Of a stretch of DNA of 5,154 nt, positions 1 through 5,154 are shown one piece after another; positions within the stretch are counted from its first letter, which is position 1, and every line of letters starts with the position of its first letter. Made by a program: the position numbers and the translations under genes. The DNA comes from Syntrophomonadaceae bacterium (GTDB lineage Bacteria; Bacillota; Syntrophomonadia; Syntrophomonadales; Syntrophothermaceae), in contig JARYMO010000120.1 of NCBI GenBank assembly GCA_029907055.1, forward strand, positions 1 to 5,154. The letters are read 5' to 3'. Under the pieces are notes generated by a model. It ran no database searches. It saw only the letters and a list, made by a program, of their open reading frames with translations, and had not been told where the DNA came from.

Positions 1-1364
1 AAGGAGACCACCAGCAGACCGGTGGCCACCACGATGCCCAGCCAGGTGACCGCGGTGCGGAAACGGTTGCGGTTCACGGCCCGCAGGGTCATTTTCCAGC
101 TGATGTCCAGGCGGCCCCATGCCCACGGCCACCGTTCCAGGAATACCCTGCCGACCTGGCGCGGCGGTTCCTGCTGCATGGACTCGGCCGGCTGGATGGC
201 CACCACGCCGCGCGAGGCGGTGAAGCCGGCCAGGGCGCCAGTGCCCACGCTCAGGCACAGGCCGGTGACCATCGCCTGCAGGTTCACGCCCCCTACCACC
301 TCCGGCAGGTTGAAGAAGGTGGCGTAGATGCCGGAGAAGTAGGAAGCCAGGGCGATGCCCGGCCCCAGCGCCGCCAGCGCACCGACCAGGCCCACGACCA
401 TTGCGTAGGTGGCGTAGTACCACATGATGACCAGGTTGGGGTAGCCGAGCGCTTTCATGGTGCCGATCGGCACCCGTTGGCTGCGTACCATGCGTCCCAG
501 CATGACGAACTCGATGAGTGCGGCGATGCCAAGGAAAATGGCGGGCAGAAAGTTGGCCATCACCCGCAGCTGGGACAGTTCGCCGCTCAGGATGGCGTCG
601 CTGAGCTGCCACTTGCGCGGGTATTCCGCCAGCAGGCCGTAGGGTTCGAGGAGGCGCTTCACCCTGGCCACCACGGCCTCGGCATCCGCCCCCGGGCTGA
701 ACCGCACCACCACCTGGTTGACCTGGCCGGAGAGGTTGAGCATCTGCTGCACCTGGTTGTGAGGGGCCATGAACACGCCGAACACCGCGGGGTCAGGATA
801 CAGGGTCGAAGGGTCCTGCATGGGGTAGATGAACTCCGGGCTGGTGGCGCTGCCGACCACCGTCACCGTTACCTGCCGTCCTTCCGCCACCAGGGTCTGG
901 GTGTCCCCCGGCCGCAAATGATGGAACTTCCAGTACTGGGGGTCCACCAGCACCTCGGCGTCCCCGCCGGCCGGGTACTTCTCGAACATGCGCCCGGAGA
1001 GCAGCTTGAGGCGGTTCACCTCCTTGTCCATGGGCAGGGGATAGCTGGTCAGGCGGGCGGTTGCGCGTTCGCCGCCGGCACGGACGATGGGGATGTCCTT
1101 CTGGATGCGACCGGTGGCGGCTGCCACCCCGGGGACCTGTTGCACCTGCCGCACCACGCCTTCCGGGGCCTTGATGACGTGGAAAAAGTGGTCGGCGAAG
1201 GCATACTGGCGGTAGAACAGCGCCTTGGAGCGCTCCATGTTGTTGGCCACCGAGGTGACCGAGACATACACGGTGATGCCCACCATGATGACCGCTGCCA
1301 CTGCCAGGAACTGCCCCAGCGTGCTGCGGATGGTCCGCCGCAGCCGCCTGCCCAGGACGCCCAT
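1..1364 (-). CDS. FtsX-like ABC transporter permease (3' end beyond window)
   Basis: This is the membrane subunit of an ABC transporter in the FtsX/MacB permease superfamily; it probably couples ATP hydrolysis at the membrane to export or release of an envelope substrate, which the sequence does not identify. Translating the minus strand from ATG 1364 gives 454 codons without a stop. Visible in order: a positively charged N-terminus (GRRLRRTIRS), a first membrane helix at about residues 16-37, a soluble extracytoplasmic domain at about 40-265, then an FtsX module with helices near 270-290, 313-345 and 355-380. That module carries the typical cytoplasmic-loop motif GTMKALGYP (301-309) and ends in a PAES motif at about 392-395. 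After a linker, a second module begins (KMTLRAVNRNRFRT, then a helix at about 437-454), so the intact protein is probably a long, two-module permease of about 750-800 residues. The start overlaps the ATPase stop. In-frame GTG codons at 1370 and 1367 are alternative starts. The family is clear; the substrate is unknown. Confidence 0.93.
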   Translation of the reverse strand, partial: MGVLGRRLRRTIRSTLGQFLAVAAVIMVGITVYVSVTSVANNMERSKALFYRQYAFADHFFHVIKAPEGVVRQVQQVPGVAAATGRIQKDIPIVRAGGERATARLTSYPLPMDKEVNRLKLLSGRMFEKYPAGGDAEVLVDPQYWKFHHLRPGDTQTLVAEGRQVTVTVVGSATSPEFIYPMQDPSTLYPDPAVFGVFMAPHNQVQQMLNLSGQVNQVVVRFSPGADAEAVVARVKRLLEPYGLLAEYPRKWQLSDAILSGELSQLRVMANFLPAIFLGIAALIEFVMLGRMVRSQRVPIGTMKALGYPNLVIMWYYATYAMVVGLVGALAALGPGIALASYFSGIYATFFNLPEVVGGVNLQAMVTGLCLSVGTGALAGFTASRGVVAIQPAESMQQEPPRQVGRVFLERWPWAWGRLDISWKMTLRAVNRNRFRTAVTWLGIVVATGLLVVS

Positions 1365-2074
1365 CACCACTCGATCCTTTCCGGGGGCAACGGGCGCTCG
1401 TGCTCGATGACCTCCACGATGCGTCCGCTGCTCATGCGCAGCACCCGCGGCGCCATGAAGCCGATGGCGGCGTTGTGGGTGACGATGACCACCGTGGAGC
1501 CATGCTCCCGGTTGGCGTGCACCAGCAATTCCAGGATGAGGCGGCCGGTCTGGGCGTCCAGCGAGCCGGTGGGTTCGTCGCACAGCAGCAGCCGCGGCTT
1601 CTTCACCACCGCGCGGGCGATGGACACCCGCTGCTGCTCGCCGCCGCTGAGCTGGGCAGGGAAGTGGTCGAGACGGTCGCCCATGCCCACCTCGCGCAGT
1701 ATCTCTTCCGCGGACAGCGGCTCGTCGACCAGGTCGGCGGCCAGCTGCACGTTTTCGCGGGCGGTGAGATCGGGGATGAGGTTATAGAACTGGAATACGA
1801 AGCCCACCTCTCTGCGGCGGTACTGGGTCAGGCGGGCCTCGCTGGCCTGGCTCAGGTTCTCGCCGGCGAAGAAGAGGTCGCCGCTGGTGGGCCGGTCCAT
1901 GCCCCCCATGATGTTGAGGAGGGTGCTCTTGCCGGAGCCGCTGGGGCCAAGGATGACCACCAGTTCCCCCTCGGAGAGCTGGAAGGAGGTCTCCTTGAGG
2001 GCCTCGACGGACACCTCGCCCATCAGGTAGGTCTTGGTGATGCGGTCGAGCTGCATCAGCACGCTCCCGGGCAT
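1364..2074 (-). CDS. ABC transporter ATP-binding protein, MacB/LolD-type
   Basis: This 236-residue cytoplasmic ATPase powers the FtsX-like permease encoded immediately downstream. All nucleotide-binding motifs are intact: Walker A GPSGSGKST (43-51), Q-loop glutamine 95 in FVFQ, signature LSGGEQQR (142-149), Walker B LLLCDEP (162-168) with catalytic Glu167, D-loop SLD (171-173) and switch His200. The stretch FQFYNLIPDLTARENV (94-109) is characteristic of the MacB/LolD/FtsE branch that pairs with FtsX-fold permeases. Length is normal for a stand-alone ATPase of this group. The start at ATG 2074 is supported by AAGGAGG eight bases upstream; a second in-frame ATG (codon 7) has no comparable site. 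The stop TGA overlaps the permease start, so the two genes are almost certainly translationally coupled. LolD itself acts in Gram-negative lipoprotein release; nothing here shows that function, so I give no symbol. Confidence 0.97.
   Translation of the reverse strand: MPGSVLMQLDRITKTYLMGEVSVEALKETSFQLSEGELVVILGPSGSGKSTLLNIMGGMDRPTSGDLFFAGENLSQASEARLTQYRRREVGFVFQFYNLIPDLTARENVQLAADLVDEPLSAEEILREVGMGDRLDHFPAQLSGGEQQRVSIARAVVKKPRLLLCDEPTGSLDAQTGRLILELLVHANREHGSTVVIVTHNAAIGFMAPRVLRMSSGRIVEVIEHERPLPPERIEW
1375..1380 (-). promoter_or_regulatory. Weak ribosome binding site before the permease
   Basis: The minus strand reads AAAGGA inside the last codons of the ATPase gene, followed by TCGA and then GTG GTG ATG in one frame (1370, 1367, 1364). 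The site is weaker than the others in the window. This fits re-initiation by ribosomes finishing the ATPase, whose TGA (1366-1364) overlaps both the GTG at 1367 (GTGA) and the ATG at 1364 (TGATG). Confidence 0.5.
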
Positions 2075-2082
2075 GCAGGCCG

Positions 2083-2089
2083 CCTCCTT
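2083..2089 (-). promoter_or_regulatory. Shine-Dalgarno site of the ABC ATPase gene
   Basis: On the minus strand the sequence reads AAGGAGG, followed by eight bases and then ATG at 2074. This near-perfect complement of the 16S rRNA tail at good spacing fixes the ATPase start at 2074 rather than at the internal ATG at codon 7. Confidence 0.85.
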
Positions 2090-2125
2090 CGTGTCCCTGC
2101 CCGGGGCGGACGGTGAATGTGCCCG

Positions 2126-2135
2126 CCTGCGCAGG
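2126..2135. repeat. 10-bp perfect palindrome in the divergent intergenic region
   Basis: CCTGCGCAGG is self-complementary and lies immediately downstream of the candidate minus-strand -10, close to where that transcript would begin. It could be an operator half-site pair, but perfect 10-bp palindromes arise by chance several times in a GC-rich stretch of this length. I see no extension of the symmetry beyond the ten bases. Confidence 0.3.
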
Positions 2136-2143
2136 GTGCTTAT

Positions 2144-2174
2144 CTTATAGTAAATTCGCGGGCGAGGCGGTCGA
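2144..2174 (-). promoter_or_regulatory. Candidate promoter for the ABC transporter operon
   Basis: The only AT-rich patch in the divergent intergenic region gives, on the minus strand, TATAAG (2149-2144; 5 of 6 with the sigma-A -10 consensus). TCGACC (2174-2169; 4 of 6 with the -35) lies 19 bases upstream, which is longer than the ideal 17. An alternative -10, TACTAT, would shorten the spacer to 16. Transcription from here would leave a leader of roughly 60 bases before the ATG at 2074. Placement rests on consensus matching only. Confidence 0.35.
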
Positions 2175-2214
2175 TTCCTTCGTGCCGTGGGCTTTCGCGC
2201 GTTGCCCCCGTGGC

Positions 2215-2244
2215 GCGACAGGGGACGGGCCGCAGTGGTATGGT
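2215..2244 (+). promoter_or_regulatory. Candidate promoter for the PAP2-led operon
   Basis: An extended -10-like element, TGGTATGGT (2236-2244), is preceded at an 18-base spacing by GCGACA (2215-2220), which matches the -35 consensus at 4 of 6. It would start transcription about 50 bases before the GTG at 2302. TATAGT at 2146-2151 is an alternative -10 but has no recognisable -35 at the right distance. The evidence is weak in GC-rich DNA. Confidence 0.25.
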
Positions 2245-2289
2245 AGAGGCAGGGGTGACCGGGGGCAGCAAGGCACCCGGGCCCTGGGG

Positions 2290-2296
2290 GGAGGAG
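2290..2296 (+). promoter_or_regulatory. Shine-Dalgarno site that sets the PAP2 GTG start
   Basis: GGAGGAG lies just upstream of GTG 2302, with seven bases between GGAGG and the start codon. The same reading frame is open back to an ATG at 2113, but that codon has no good ribosome binding site. The extra 63 residues it would add look like translated intergenic DNA, so the GTG is preferred. Confidence 0.8.
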
Positions 2297-2301
2297 TTGG
2301 A

Positions 2302-2958
2302 GTGTCGAGGTCCTCGCTGACCGGGGCCAGTTGTTCGTCGGCCGCCCTGGCGACGGTTGCGGTCTGCCTGGCGTGCTTTTTCGCCCTCGCCTGGCTGGTG
2401 GAATCGGGGAGCAGTGCGCACCTGGACCAGCAGGCGGTGCTGTGGGCGCGCGGGCACCGCGCCACCTGGTGCACGGCCGTGATGCTGATGGCCACCGCCC
2501 TGGGTTCCCTCCCCGGGGTGGTGACGGTGGCCCTCCTGGCCTCGTGGGCGGGGCAGCGCCGGGGCCTGTACCTGGAAACGGTGGGGATGTGGCTGCTGTT
2601 GGGGCTGGCTACCTGGGCCAACCACCTGCTCAAGTGGGGCTTCGGGAGACCGCGCCCGCCGTGGGAGCCGCTGGTAAAGGAAGCCGGACTGAGTTTCCCC
2701 AGCGCCCACGCCATGGTGGGCACCGCCTTCTACGGGTTCCTGGCGGTGATGGTGTGGAGGCACGCACCGGCTGGGGGATGGCGTCTGGCGGCGGTGGGCG
2801 CCCTGCTGGCGATGGCGGTCGCCATTTCTGTCAGCCGCGTGTACCTGGGGGTGCACTACCCCACCGACGTGGCGGCGGGAGTGGCGGCAGGCGGGGCCTT
2901 GCTGGGGTTGTGCCTGGAGATGCTGGAGGAATGGCGCCGGCGCGCCGCGGTGCACTGA
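2302..2958 (+). CDS. PAP2-family membrane phosphatase (BcrC-like/undecaprenyl-diphosphatase candidate)
   Basis: This is a 218-residue integral membrane phosphatase of the type 2 phosphatidic acid phosphatase superfamily. Such enzymes remove phosphate from lipid phosphates or diphosphates at the outer membrane face, for example undecaprenyl diphosphate in cell-wall carrier recycling, or phosphatidylglycerol phosphate. The three-part active site is complete: C1 KX6RP at 111-119 (KWGFGRPRP), C2 at 133-136 reading PSAH instead of the common PSGH, and C3 SRVYLGVHYPTD at 178-189 (SR-X5-H-X3-D). His185 is the expected nucleophile and His136 the acid. About six hydrophobic helices are visible, near 14-34, 57-82, 93-110, 137-152, 161-178 and 189-206; the short C-terminus is basic. 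The GTG start follows from the ribosome binding site at 2290. The flavoprotein gene starts 18 bases after the stop, suggesting co-transcription. The lipid substrate cannot be read from the sequence. Confidence 0.94.
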   Translation: MSRSSLTGASCSSAALATVAVCLACFFALAWLVESGSSAHLDQQAVLWARGHRATWCTAVMLMATALGSLPGVVTVALLASWAGQRRGLYLETVGMWLLLGLATWANHLLKWGFGRPRPPWEPLVKEAGLSFPSAHAMVGTAFYGFLAVMVWRHAPAGGWRLAAVGALLAMAVAISVSRVYLGVHYPTDVAAGVAAGGALLGLCLEMLEEWRRRAAVH

Positions 2959-2976
2959 GCAGGGAGGGGATGCAGC

Positions 2977-4335
2977 ATGCGACACCTGGTGGTCATCGGC
3001 GGGGTGGCGGCGGGTACCAGCGCGGCGGCCAAGGCGCGCCGGGTGGACGCCGGCCTCAAGATCAGCCTTTTCACCCAGGAAGGACGGGTATCGTACGGTT
3101 CCTGCGGGTTGCCCTACTTCATCGCCGGGCAGATTGCCGAGGAGCGGCAGCTCATCGCGCGCACGGTGGAAGTGTTTGCCCAGCAGGGCATCGAGGTGCA
3201 CCTCTACCAGCGGGCGGAGGAGATCGACCCTACACGCCGCCTGGTGCGGGTGGTGGATGTCCGCGAGGGAGCGCAGCGGGAGGTGGGCTACGACGCCCTG
3301 GTCATCGCCACGGGGGCCTCGCCGGTGCTTCCGCCGGTACCCGGTCGCGAGCTGGCGGGAGTCTTCACCCTGCGCACCCTGGACGACGGGCTGGCTATCC
3401 GCCGCTACCTGCAGGAGCAGTCCCCGCAGCGGGCGGTCATCGTGGGGGCCGGGTACATCGGCCTGGAGATGGTGGAGGCCTTCCACCAGCGGGGCATGAG
3501 TGTTACGGTGGTGGAGATGGCCCCGCAGGTGCTCCCCAACATGGATGCGGACATGGCGGCGCTGGTGCAGGAGTACCTGGAGGGCCGGGAGGTGAGGGTG
3601 CTGACCGCGGAGCGTGTGCTGGCCCTGGAGCCGGCCGCTGGCCAGGCAGCAGACCGGGTGGGGCTGGTGCGTACGGAACGACACGAACTGCCGGCCGAGC
3701 TGGTGCTGCTGTCGGCCGGGGTGCGGCCCAATGCCGCCCTGGCTGCCCGGGCCGGGGTCGCCCTGGGGGCGGCCGGGGCCATTCGCGTCAACCAGCGCAT
3801 GGAAACCAACCTCCCCAACGTCTACGCCGCTGGTGACTGCGCCACCACCGTGCACCTGGTGTCAGGCGAAGAAGTCTACCTCCCCATGGGCACCACGGCC
3901 AACAAGCAGGGGCGGGTGGCCGGGGCCAACGCGGCGGGCGGCGAGGCCTCCTTCCCGGGGGTGGTGGGGACCGGCATCGCCCGCATCCTGGAAATGGAAG
4001 TTGCCCGCACCGGGTTGTGCGAACGGGAGTGCAAGGCACTGGGCATCGACTACCGCACCCGCACCATCCGCTCGCGCACCGTGCCCGGCTACTTCCCCGG
4101 CTCGGGGCGCATCCACGTCAAGGTGCTGGCCGAGCACCCGGGGGGCAGGCTGCTGGGGGCGCAGATCGTGGGACGGGCAGGGTCGGCCAAGCGCATCGAC
4201 GTGTTCGCCACCGCGCTGACCCTGGGGGCTGCGGTAGGGCGCCTGTGGGATGCTGACCTGGCCTATGCCCCGCCCTTCAGCCCGGTGTTCGACCCCGTCC
4301 TGCTGGCCCTCAACGCATTCAGGCGAGAGGCGTAA
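2977..4335 (+). CDS. CoA-disulfide reductase/NADH oxidase-type FAD-dependent oxidoreductase
   Basis: This 452-residue cytoplasmic flavoprotein belongs to the single-cysteine pyridine nucleotide-disulfide reductase group (CoA-disulfide reductase, NADH oxidase or peroxidase, polysulfide reductase). It uses FAD and NAD(P)H to reduce CoA disulfide or a related thiol oxidant, or oxygen. Visible in order: the N-terminal FAD dinucleotide fold VVIGGVAAGTSAA (5-17), the redox-active Cys43 in SYGSCGLPYF (39-48), the ATG segment of the FAD domain (111-113), the second nucleotide fold VIVGAGYIGLEM (154-165), the second FAD motif VYAAGDCA (282-289), and a C-terminal dimerisation domain with YAPPFSPVFDP (430-440). 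Glu180 at the end of the second strand (VTVVE) favours NADH over NADPH. There is no C-terminal rhodanese domain. Start ATG 2977 follows AGGGAGGGG (2961-2969) by seven bases. An out-of-frame ATG at 2970 is ignored. An additional CxxxC (Cys348, Cys352) is unusual. The family is certain; the physiological substrate is not. Confidence 0.95.
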   Translation: MRHLVVIGGVAAGTSAAAKARRVDAGLKISLFTQEGRVSYGSCGLPYFIAGQIAEERQLIARTVEVFAQQGIEVHLYQRAEEIDPTRRLVRVVDVREGAQREVGYDALVIATGASPVLPPVPGRELAGVFTLRTLDDGLAIRRYLQEQSPQRAVIVGAGYIGLEMVEAFHQRGMSVTVVEMAPQVLPNMDADMAALVQEYLEGREVRVLTAERVLALEPAAGQAADRVGLVRTERHELPAELVLLSAGVRPNAALAARAGVALGAAGAIRVNQRMETNLPNVYAAGDCATTVHLVSGEEVYLPMGTTANKQGRVAGANAAGGEASFPGVVGTGIARILEMEVARTGLCERECKALGIDYRTRTIRSRTVPGYFPGSGRIHVKVLAEHPGGRLLGAQIVGRAGSAKRIDVFATALTLGAAVGRLWDADLAYAPPFSPVFDPVLLALNAFRREA

Positions 4336-4365
4336 CCGGCGTGATTCACGAGGTGGGAGAGCGTG

Positions 4366-5154
4366 ATGCACTCAGGCAGTGATTCGTTCTCGCGCGTGGC
4401 GCGCGAGTGGAGACGGCGACTGGAGCAGGAGCCGGGCAGGCGCGAATCCCGGCGGTCGAGGCCGGCACCGGGCTGGGCGTTCCCTAGCCCGGCCGAGCCC
4501 TGGCGCTACCGCCAGGCCATGGCCTACAAGCGCCGCCTGCTGCGGCAGTACGCCCACGCCCAGCTGCACGAGGTGCTGCCCGGGCAGGAACGCGAGACCG
4601 GCTACGGCGTGTGCTACCTGCTGGAGCGGCACGAGGAAATGCCGGCAGGCGGCGCGGTCCCGGCGGCGCATGCCGACCGCCTGGCCGCCGACCTCCAGCT
4701 GGTGCGGGGCATCGGGCCGGCGACCGAGCGGGCCCTTCGCCAGGCCGGGGTGGCCAGCCTGGCCGACCTGGCCGGGCACCCGCGGTTCGGGGAGGGGGCA
4801 CGGGAGCTGCAGGCGGCCCTGGCCGGCGGCGACGCCCGGACGGTGGCCTCGTTCATCCGGCGCAAGCACCCGCCCTCCCACCCGGCGCTGCTCCACGCCT
4901 GTGCCCTGTGCGGCCTGGAGGGGTTGCTGTTCCTGGACCTGGAGACCCTGGGCCTGTTCGGCGCGCCCATTATCCTGTTCGGGCTGGCCCGGGTGGAGGC
5001 AGGCCGGGTGCGGGTAGAGCAGTACCTGGTGCGCGACGTGGCCGAGGAGGCAGCGGCGCTGGCGGCAGTGGCGGCGGCGGTGGAAGCAGCGACAGCGCTG
5101 GTGACCTACAACGGGCGCGCGTTCGACGTGCCGTACCTGGAATCGCGGGGGGCG
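4366..5154 (+). CDS. YprB-like RNase H-fold (DEDD exonuclease) protein with helix-hairpin-helix (3' end beyond window)
   Basis: The frame is open from ATG 4366 to the last base, giving 263 codons with no stop. A basic, Arg-rich N-terminus (about 10-35) leads into a region with LPGQERETGYGVCYLLERHEE (71-91), which resembles the segment before the nuclease domain in YprB proteins. A helix-hairpin-helix follows at about 106-138, with hairpin VRGIGPATERAL (113-124), suggesting DNA or structured nucleic-acid contact. The RNase H-like domain begins at about 187: FLDLETLG holds the Exo I acids Asp191 and Glu193, and LVTYNGRAFDVPYLESR (245-261) is the Exo II region with Asp254. The Exo III motif lies outside the window. 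Bacillus YprB is about 410 residues, so roughly a third is probably missing. GGGAG (4355-4359) precedes the ATG by six bases; GTG 4363 is an adjacent in-frame alternative. The gene follows the flavoprotein by 30 bases. Biochemical function is not established. Confidence 0.88.
   Translation, partial: MHSGSDSFSRVAREWRRRLEQEPGRRESRRSRPAPGWAFPSPAEPWRYRQAMAYKRRLLRQYAHAQLHEVLPGQERETGYGVCYLLERHEEMPAGGAVPAAHADRLAADLQLVRGIGPATERALRQAGVASLADLAGHPRFGEGARELQAALAGGDARTVASFIRRKHPPSHPALLHACALCGLEGLLFLDLETLGLFGAPIILFGLARVEAGRVRVEQYLVRDVAEEAAALAAVAAAVEAATALVTYNGRAFDVPYLESRGA

Noticed and set aside
477..1787. A 436-codon open frame on the plus strand, antisense to the permease and ATPase genes
   Set aside because: Its translation is rich in His, Gly and Arg with no domain, it lies opposite two clearly real genes, and it is explained by the G/C third-position bias of the minus-strand genes.
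2113..2301. N-terminal extension of the PAP2 gene to ATG 2113
   Set aside because: The added 63 residues contain no PAP2-like or signal sequence, the ATG has no good ribosome binding site, and a strong GGAGGAG precedes GTG 2302.
2331..3836. A 501-codon open frame on the plus strand overlapping PAP2 and the flavoprotein in another frame
   Set aside because: It is Gly, Arg and Pro rich, has no motif, and spans two motif-verified genes in a different frame.
2140..3855. A 571-codon open frame on the minus strand, antisense to the PAP2 and flavoprotein genes
   Set aside because: The product is a low-complexity mixture of His, Arg, Gly, Pro and Gln typical of the antisense of GC-rich genes. The opposite strand has intact catalytic motifs in two families.
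4336..4365. Possible terminator between the flavoprotein and YprB-like genes
   Set aside because: The 30 bases hold no stem-loop followed by a T run; they mainly contain the next ribosome binding site.
4379..5017. A 212-codon plus-strand frame overlapping the YprB-like gene, and the minus-strand frames opposite it
   Set aside because: They are Arg, Pro and Ala rich without motifs. The frame from 4366 carries HhH, Exo I and Exo II motifs and stays open to the window end.
1..5154. CRISPR arrays, insertion sequences, tRNA or rRNA genes, riboswitches
   Set aside because: No regularly spaced repeats, transposase motifs, terminal inverted repeats or recognisable structured RNA were seen on either strand. 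The only non-coding stretch longer than 30 bp is the 227-bp divergent region.

Overview
The window looks like an ordinary chromosomal segment of a GC-rich bacterium. Bacillota (a high-GC clostridial or Symbiobacterium/Thermaerobacter/Limnochordia-like lineage) is my best guess. The reasons are strong AGGAGG-type ribosome binding sites, a GTG start, a YprB-type RNase H-fold protein and a CoA-disulfide-reductase-type flavoprotein. This placement is an inference. The strong G/C preference at third codon positions opens many long but spurious antisense and alternate-frame ORFs, so only five genes are real by my reading.

Left part, minus strand (2074 down to 1): a two-gene ABC transporter operon. 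A complete MacB/LolD-type ATPase (2074-1364) is followed, with overlapping stop and start codons, by a large FtsX-like permease. The permease runs off the left edge, just inside its second membrane module. No membrane-fusion (HlyD/MacA-like) partner or two-component system is visible; either could lie beyond position 1.

Centre (2075-2301): a 227-bp divergent intergenic region. It contains one conspicuous AT-rich patch (about 2139-2157), a 10-bp palindrome and candidate promoter elements for both directions, all weak.

Right part, plus strand (2302 to the right edge): a tightly spaced three-gene run. It contains a six-helix PAP2 membrane phosphatase (2302-2958, GTG start), a CoA-disulfide reductase/NADH oxidase-type FAD oxidoreductase (2977-4335), and the first 263 codons of a YprB-like protein with a helix-hairpin-helix and a DEDD exonuclease fold (from 4366, cut by the window end). 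Gaps are 18 and 30 bp, with no terminator-like hairpin between genes, so co-transcription is likely. The functions do not form an obvious pathway: lipid-phosphate recycling, thiol redox or NADH oxidation, and nucleic-acid processing.

I see no CRISPR array, mobile element, tRNA or rRNA, phage gene or clear novel system. The most interesting points are modest: an ABC exporter divergent from a PAP2 phosphatase, an extra CxxxC in the flavoprotein's C-terminal region, and a helix-hairpin-helix upstream of the YprB exonuclease domain.
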